DNA from: F1-20-MAGs016 sp046086245
GTDB lineage: Bacteria; Planctomycetota; Planctomycetia; Pirellulales; UBA1268
Length of the DNA: 9,271 bases
NCBI GenBank assembly: GCA_046086245.1
Contig: JBJSXB010000158.1
Span: forward strand, 1-9,271
Direction: 5' to 3'
This document shows, piece by piece, positions 6,426 to 9,271 of the stretch; position 1 is the stretch's first letter, and each line of letters opens with the position of its first letter. The translations under genes were made by a program, and so were the position numbers. The notes beneath the pieces were generated by a model. That model was given only the letters and a program-made list of their open reading frames with translations. It searched no databases and was not told the DNA's origin.

Positions 6426-6453
6426 TTGCCCCGCAAGAAAGCGGCGCTACACT
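6426..6453 (+). promoter_or_regulatory. Candidate promoter for the glycosyltransferase gene
   Basis: TTGCCC (6426-6431, four of six) and TACACT (6448-6453, four of six) are separated by 16 nt. Transcription would begin near 6460, leaving a leader of about 40 nt before ATG 6501. The AAGAAA stretch between them is a local AT peak. Confidence 0.4.
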
Positions 6454-6500
6454 TGGGGGTATGGTTTCGCGGCACGCCGCGCGCTCCCAAGCCGATCGGA

Positions 6501-7352
6501 ATGACCATGCCGGGCTTTCTCACCGCGCTGCCGGTGTTCAACGAAGTCGATCACGTCGACGACGTGCTCGACGAGGTGCTGCGCTACACCTCCGACGTGA
6601 TGGTGGTGGACGACGGTTCGACCGACGGCACGTCGCGGCGGCTCGCCACGCGCATCGAGCGCCGTGGCGACGTCCGCGTGGTGCGGCATCCGCGCAATCT
6701 CGGCTACGGCGCCGCCCTGACGACCGCGTTCCGCGAGGCGCTCGCGGGGGGCTGGGAGGGCCTGGTCACGATCGACTGCGACGGCCAGCACCAGCCGCGC
6801 TTGATCCCGGGGTTTCTCGCCGCCGCCCGTGATCCCGTCGCCGGCGCCGACATCGTCAGCGGCAGCCGCTACCTCCGGCGGTTCCCCGGTGACAGCCAGC
6901 CTCCCGAGGCCCGCCGCCGGATCAACGCCACGATCACCGCCGACATCAACACCCGTCTCGGCCTCCACCTCACCGACGCCTTCTGCGGCTTCAAGGCGTA
7001 TACGCGCCGGGCGCTGGATGCACTGCGGATTACCGAGACGGGGTACGCGATGCCCCTGGAGGTCTGGGTGCAGGCGGCGGCGGCCGGCCTTTCGATCGTC
7101 GAGGTGCCGGTTCCGCTGCTCTACCTCGATCTGTCCCGGAGCTTCGGTGGCGCGCTCGACGACGCCGACACGCGTCTGGCACACTATCGTGCGGTGCTCG
7201 ATCGGGCTCAAGACCGTGCGGTGCTCGATCGGGCTCAAGCGGCCGCTGGGTTGCCTGGCGGAGGAACCGCTGGGTTGCCTGGCGGAGGAACCGCTGGGTT
7301 GCCTGGCGGAGGAACCGCTGGGCAAGACATCGTCGCGGCGACACACTTCTGA
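6501..7352 (+). CDS. GT2 family glycosyltransferase (polyprenyl-phosphate sugar transferase-like) with repeat-built C-terminal tail
   Basis: This 283-residue GT-A fold glycosyltransferase is similar in layout to dolichol/polyprenyl-phosphate mannosyl- or glucosyltransferases, which move a sugar from a nucleotide donor to a lipid phosphate. Visible elements are LTALPVFNE (7-15), VMVVDDGSTDGT (33-44), RNLGYGAALTTAF (65-77), VTIDCDGQHQP (89-99) with the metal-binding DCD (92-94), DIVSGSRYL (117-125), FCGFKAYTRRAL (161-172) and EVWVQAAAAGLSIVEVPV (187-204). No C-terminal membrane helices follow, so it is soluble or membrane-associated. The domain ends near residue 230. The tail is two 9-residue RAVLDRAQ units, then three AGLPGGGT units, then AGQDIVAATHF. 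Start choice: ATG 6501 or ATG 6507. GGA at 6498-6500 is 6 nt before 6507, so the second is quite possible. The donor and acceptor are unknown. Confidence 0.88.
   Translation: MTMPGFLTALPVFNEVDHVDDVLDEVLRYTSDVMVVDDGSTDGTSRRLATRIERRGDVRVVRHPRNLGYGAALTTAFREALAGGWEGLVTIDCDGQHQPRLIPGFLAAARDPVAGADIVSGSRYLRRFPGDSQPPEARRRINATITADINTRLGLHLTDAFCGFKAYTRRALDALRITETGYAMPLEVWVQAAAAGLSIVEVPVPLLYLDLSRSFGGALDDADTRLAHYRAVLDRAQDRAVLDRAQAAAGLPGGGTAGLPGGGTAGLPGGGTAGQDIVAATHF
7188..7239 (+). repeat. Two-copy 27-nt tandem repeat in the glycosyltransferase gene
   Basis: An identical 25-nt stretch occurs at 7188-7212 and 7215-7239, separated by AC, giving a 27-nt period. In frame it encodes RAVLDRAQ-D then RAVLDRAQ-A. 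Exact identity implies a recent duplication or slippage event. Confidence 0.9.
7243..7322 (+). repeat. 24-nt tandem repeat, three full copies plus 8 nt, in the glycosyltransferase gene
   Basis: Identical 24-nt units lie at 7243-7266, 7267-7290 and 7291-7314, followed by a partial copy CCGCTGGG at 7315-7322. In the gene's frame the unit encodes AGLPGGGT. Because 24 is divisible by three, changes in copy number keep the frame. Each unit boundary can fold: GGTT pairs with AACC of the next unit, and CC pairs with GG inside. The repeat follows the 27-nt repeat after only 3 nt. Confidence 0.95.
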
Positions 7353-7354
7353 AG

Positions 7355-7370
7355 GGTGCGCCAGCGCACC
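7355..7370 (+). terminator. Palindromic hairpin just after the glycosyltransferase stop
   Basis: GGTGCGC (7355-7361) and GCGCACC (7364-7370) are perfect inverted repeats around CA, starting 2 nt after the TGA. It is a likely transcription-end or 3'-stability hairpin. No T-run follows. A second, smaller hairpin, GGCCG-TGAG-CGGCC, lies at 7408-7421 in the same 103-nt gap. Confidence 0.5.
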
Positions 7371-7455
7371 GGCGGCGGTCCGGTGCCCGCGGGGAGTGTC
7401 CGCGGCCGGCCGTGAGCGGCCAGTGGGACAGCGCGGGCGGCGTTCGGATTCGTTC

Positions 7456-9123
7456 ATGCCCACCCCACGACACGCCCATCGCGCACCCGACGCCGACGGC
7501 GCGAGGTTGATCGTGCCGCCGGTGCTTCCCGCCGCGGGGTCCCCCGCCTGCATCGAGTCGCTCGTCGACAACAATCGGCTGCTCCGCGCGGCGTTCGCGA
7601 CACGGATCGGCGACTTGAAGCTCTGGGAGTTGATCGCCGCCACGCGACGCGAGGTGCTCACCGTCGCCGCCACCTACACGGCGAGCTACCGCGATGCCGA
7701 ACGGCCCGCCGACGTGGCCGATTGGATCGCCCGGCCGATCATCATGGGAGGCCACCAGCCGGAACTGTTCCACCCGGGCGTCTGGCTGAAGAACGTCGTT
7801 CTCGACGCCTTCGCGCGCGAAGTCGCCGGCACGGCGATCAATCTCGTCGTCGACACCGATCGCTGTCCCGGCGCGAGTGTCGGCGTGCCGGTGGGAACGC
7901 CCGATGACGCTCACGTCGAAAGCGTCGCCTTCGACGGCGCCGCCGACGAGATGGCGTGGGAGGAACGGCCGGTCGTCGATGCCGGCATCTTCACGTCGTT
8001 CGGCACCCGCGCGACCGACCGCCTCCGGCCGCTCGTCCCCGATCCGATCCTCGCGCGCTGGTGGCCGACGGTCGTCGAGCGTGCCACGGCTTCCCATCGC
8101 CTCGGCCTGGCGATCGCGCAGGCGCGGCACGTGCTGGAGGGCAGTCTCGGGATCGACACGCTCGAACTGCCGGTCAGCGAACTGGTGCGCCTGCCGACGG
8201 TGATGGTGCTGATCGGCTGGTTGCTGTCCCGTGCACGCGAGGTGCACGAGGCCTACAACGCCGCGCTGGCGGCGCACCGCCGCCGCGAGCGGGTGCGCGG
8301 CCGCGGCCGACCGGTACCCGACCTCGTCATCCGCGACGGAGACGCCGGCGAAGGTCCGTGGTTCGAGGTGCCGTGGTGGATCTGGTCGCGCGACGAACCG
8401 CAGCGCCGGCGCGTCTTCGCCAACGTCGGCACCGCCGGAACCCTGCTGCTGTCCGACATGCAGTCGCTTCGCGTCGAGATGCCGATCGCTCCGGAGACGT
8501 CGCCGTCGAAGTGGGTCGACGCCCTCTCGCGCCTCGAAGAGCACCGCATTTGCCTGCGGCCCCGGGCCCTGGTGACCACGCTCGTCAGCCGGTTGCTGGT
8601 GGCCGACGTCTTCGTGCACGGCATCGGCGGCGCGGCGTACGACCGGCTCACCGACGACCTCATCGAGCGTCTCACCGGCTGCGAGCCCCCGCGGTATGCG
8701 GTGGTCTCCGGCACGCTTCATCTGCCCATCGACAGGGTGTTCCCGGGCAGCATCGCGCGCGACCCCGCGGCCGAGCTGGCGGCGGTGCGGGGGGAGTTGC
8801 GCGACGTGCAGTACCATCCCGAACGCCATCTGGGCCCGCTCGACGCCGGTGACGACGCGATCGCCGCCTTGGTCCGCCGCAAACGGCACTGGATCGACAC
8901 GCACCCCACCGCCACGCTCGCCCGGCGGCGCTGTCAGGAGATCCGCGCCGCCAACGCGGCGCTGGCCGCGCATCTGAGCCCACGGCGCGACGCGCTCACG
9001 GCACGCGTCGAACCGCTCGCGGCGCGTGTCCGCGCACGAAGGGTGCTTTCGTCGCGCGAGTATCCGTGGTGTTTTTTTCCGGAAAATGACCTGCGCCGCT
9101 TCCTGCTACTGGAAAAGGGGTGA
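7456..9123 (+). CDS. Uncharacterised 555-residue protein, possibly a remote BshC (bacillithiol synthase)-like member
   Basis: I do not recognise a close family. The layout resembles BshC, the cysteine-adding enzyme of bacillithiol synthesis, at about the same length (BshC is near 540). ARPIIMGGHQPELFHPGVWLKN (residues 92-113) lines up with the BshC stretch GGQQ-x-x-L-x-x-x-P-x-x-x-x-x-K. LRPRALVTTLVSRLLVADVFVHGIGGAAYDRL (367-398) lines up with its RP...P-x-LAFI-x-GPGE-x-x-YW block. A charged, helix-prone segment follows (about 460-530). The C-terminus is SREYPWCFFPENDLRRFLLLEKG. No signal peptide or membrane helix is seen. ATG 7456 is chosen: GGA (7446-7448) sits 7 nt upstream and the family-like region starts soon after. 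The frame is open far upstream, but that part shadows the glycosyltransferase. The gene is certain; the BshC link is from memory of the family and needs a profile search. Confidence 0.82.
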   Translation: MPTPRHAHRAPDADGARLIVPPVLPAAGSPACIESLVDNNRLLRAAFATRIGDLKLWELIAATRREVLTVAATYTASYRDAERPADVADWIARPIIMGGHQPELFHPGVWLKNVVLDAFAREVAGTAINLVVDTDRCPGASVGVPVGTPDDAHVESVAFDGAADEMAWEERPVVDAGIFTSFGTRATDRLRPLVPDPILARWWPTVVERATASHRLGLAIAQARHVLEGSLGIDTLELPVSELVRLPTVMVLIGWLLSRAREVHEAYNAALAAHRRRERVRGRGRPVPDLVIRDGDAGEGPWFEVPWWIWSRDEPQRRRVFANVGTAGTLLLSDMQSLRVEMPIAPETSPSKWVDALSRLEEHRICLRPRALVTTLVSRLLVADVFVHGIGGAAYDRLTDDLIERLTGCEPPRYAVVSGTLHLPIDRVFPGSIARDPAAELAAVRGELRDVQYHPERHLGPLDAGDDAIAALVRRKRHWIDTHPTATLARRRCQEIRAANAALAAHLSPRRDALTARVEPLAARVRARRVLSSREYPWCFFPENDLRRFLLLEKG

Positions 9124-9138
9124 ATCGCCCCGTATCTT
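9110..9138 (+). promoter_or_regulatory. Candidate promoter for the gene at the right edge
   Basis: TGGAAA (9110-9115) and TATCTT (9133-9138) are separated by 17 nt, each matching four of six consensus bases. The -35 lies in the last codons of the preceding gene. A start near 9145 would give a leader of about 40 nt before ATG 9185. Confidence 0.35.
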
Positions 9139-9184
9139 GTCGACCAACGGATTGGAAAGTGGATCTCCAGGGAGAGGAGGGGCC

Positions 9185-9271
9185 ATGGATCGGGCGGCGC
9201 GAACGGGGAAGCACTCGCACCGAACGGCACCCAAAAGCGGTTCCAAGCGGGGCGGGGCCGATGCCCCGGCG
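9185..9271 (+). CDS. Start of an unidentified gene, cut by the right edge
   Basis: ATG 9185 is preceded by AGGAGG (9175-9180) with 4-nt spacing inside a purine-rich GGAGAGGAGGGG, the strongest Shine-Dalgarno site in the window. The frame is open for all 29 codons to the edge. The visible residues (MDRAARTGKHSHRTAPKSGS, then KRGGADAPA) are basic and low in complexity, with no signal peptide. That is typical of a disordered N-terminal tail and gives no clue to the function. It begins 61 nt after the preceding stop. Confidence 0.65.
   Translation, partial: MDRAARTGKHSHRTAPKSGSKRGGADAPA

Noticed and set aside
5555..6541. Extension of the minus-strand isomerase to a start at 6541
   Set aside because: The extension runs antisense through the NIF3-like gene, whose metal motifs are complete. 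The TIM-barrel begins right after GTG 5554.
7243..7322. Tandem repeat as a CRISPR array
   Set aside because: Units are directly adjacent with no spacers and are in frame within a coding sequence.
6829..7455. Upstream open frame continuing into the BshC-like gene, including PLGCLAEE repeats
   Set aside because: It overlaps the well-supported glycosyltransferase in another frame. The repeat translation is a by-product of the 24-nt units, and ATG 7456 gives a sound start.
7030..8973. Very long minus-strand open frame opposite the BshC-like gene
   Set aside because: Codon-bias shadow: Arg/Gly/Ala-rich with no motifs, while the plus strand encodes coherent blocks.

Overview
The window is GC-rich DNA from a planctomycete, most likely of the Pirellulales type. 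The evidence is two DUF1559 proteins with the prepilin-like leader RGFTLVELLVVIAIIGTLVG and a C-terminal H-X9-DG-type motif, alternating with small lipoproteins. That gene family is strongly expanded in Planctomycetes. The assignment rests on protein family, not on a database search.

Layout. (1) Positions 1-628 hold the 3' part of rsmE (16S rRNA m3U1498 methyltransferase). (2) Positions 629-1181 are a long non-coding stretch with an AT-rich, promoter-like patch near 760-825 and a long leader. (3) Positions 1182-4590 form a plus-strand surface-protein cluster: DUF1559 protein A, lipoprotein A (ATGA overlap), lipoprotein B (20 nt gap), then, after 108 nt, DUF1559 protein B. The two DUF1559 genes and the two lipoprotein genes look like paralogue pairs. 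(4) Positions 4591-4759 separate convergent genes and hold a strong hairpin, probably a terminator serving both strands. (5) A sugar phosphate isomerase/epimerase-like gene on the minus strand (4760-5554) diverges from a NIF3-like metal protein gene on the plus strand (5606-6418), with only 51 nt between them. (6) A GT2 glycosyltransferase (6501-7352) ends in two adjacent in-frame tandem repeats. (7) A 555-residue protein (7456-9123) looks like a remote relative of BshC, the bacillithiol synthase. (8) From 9185 a gene with a strong Shine-Dalgarno site runs off the right edge.

How the genes work together: the DUF1559/lipoprotein cluster is probably one co-transcribed envelope unit, with translational coupling between its first two genes. 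The other genes (rRNA modification, sugar-phosphate enzyme, NIF3, glycosyltransferase, BshC-like protein) look like ordinary chromosomal neighbours and show no obvious shared pathway. I see no transposase, phage gene, CRISPR array, tRNA or rRNA, and no clear defence system. The items most worth a second look are the BshC-like protein, the repeat-built tail of the glycosyltransferase, the altered metal-site region of the epimerase and the duplicated DUF1559/lipoprotein unit.
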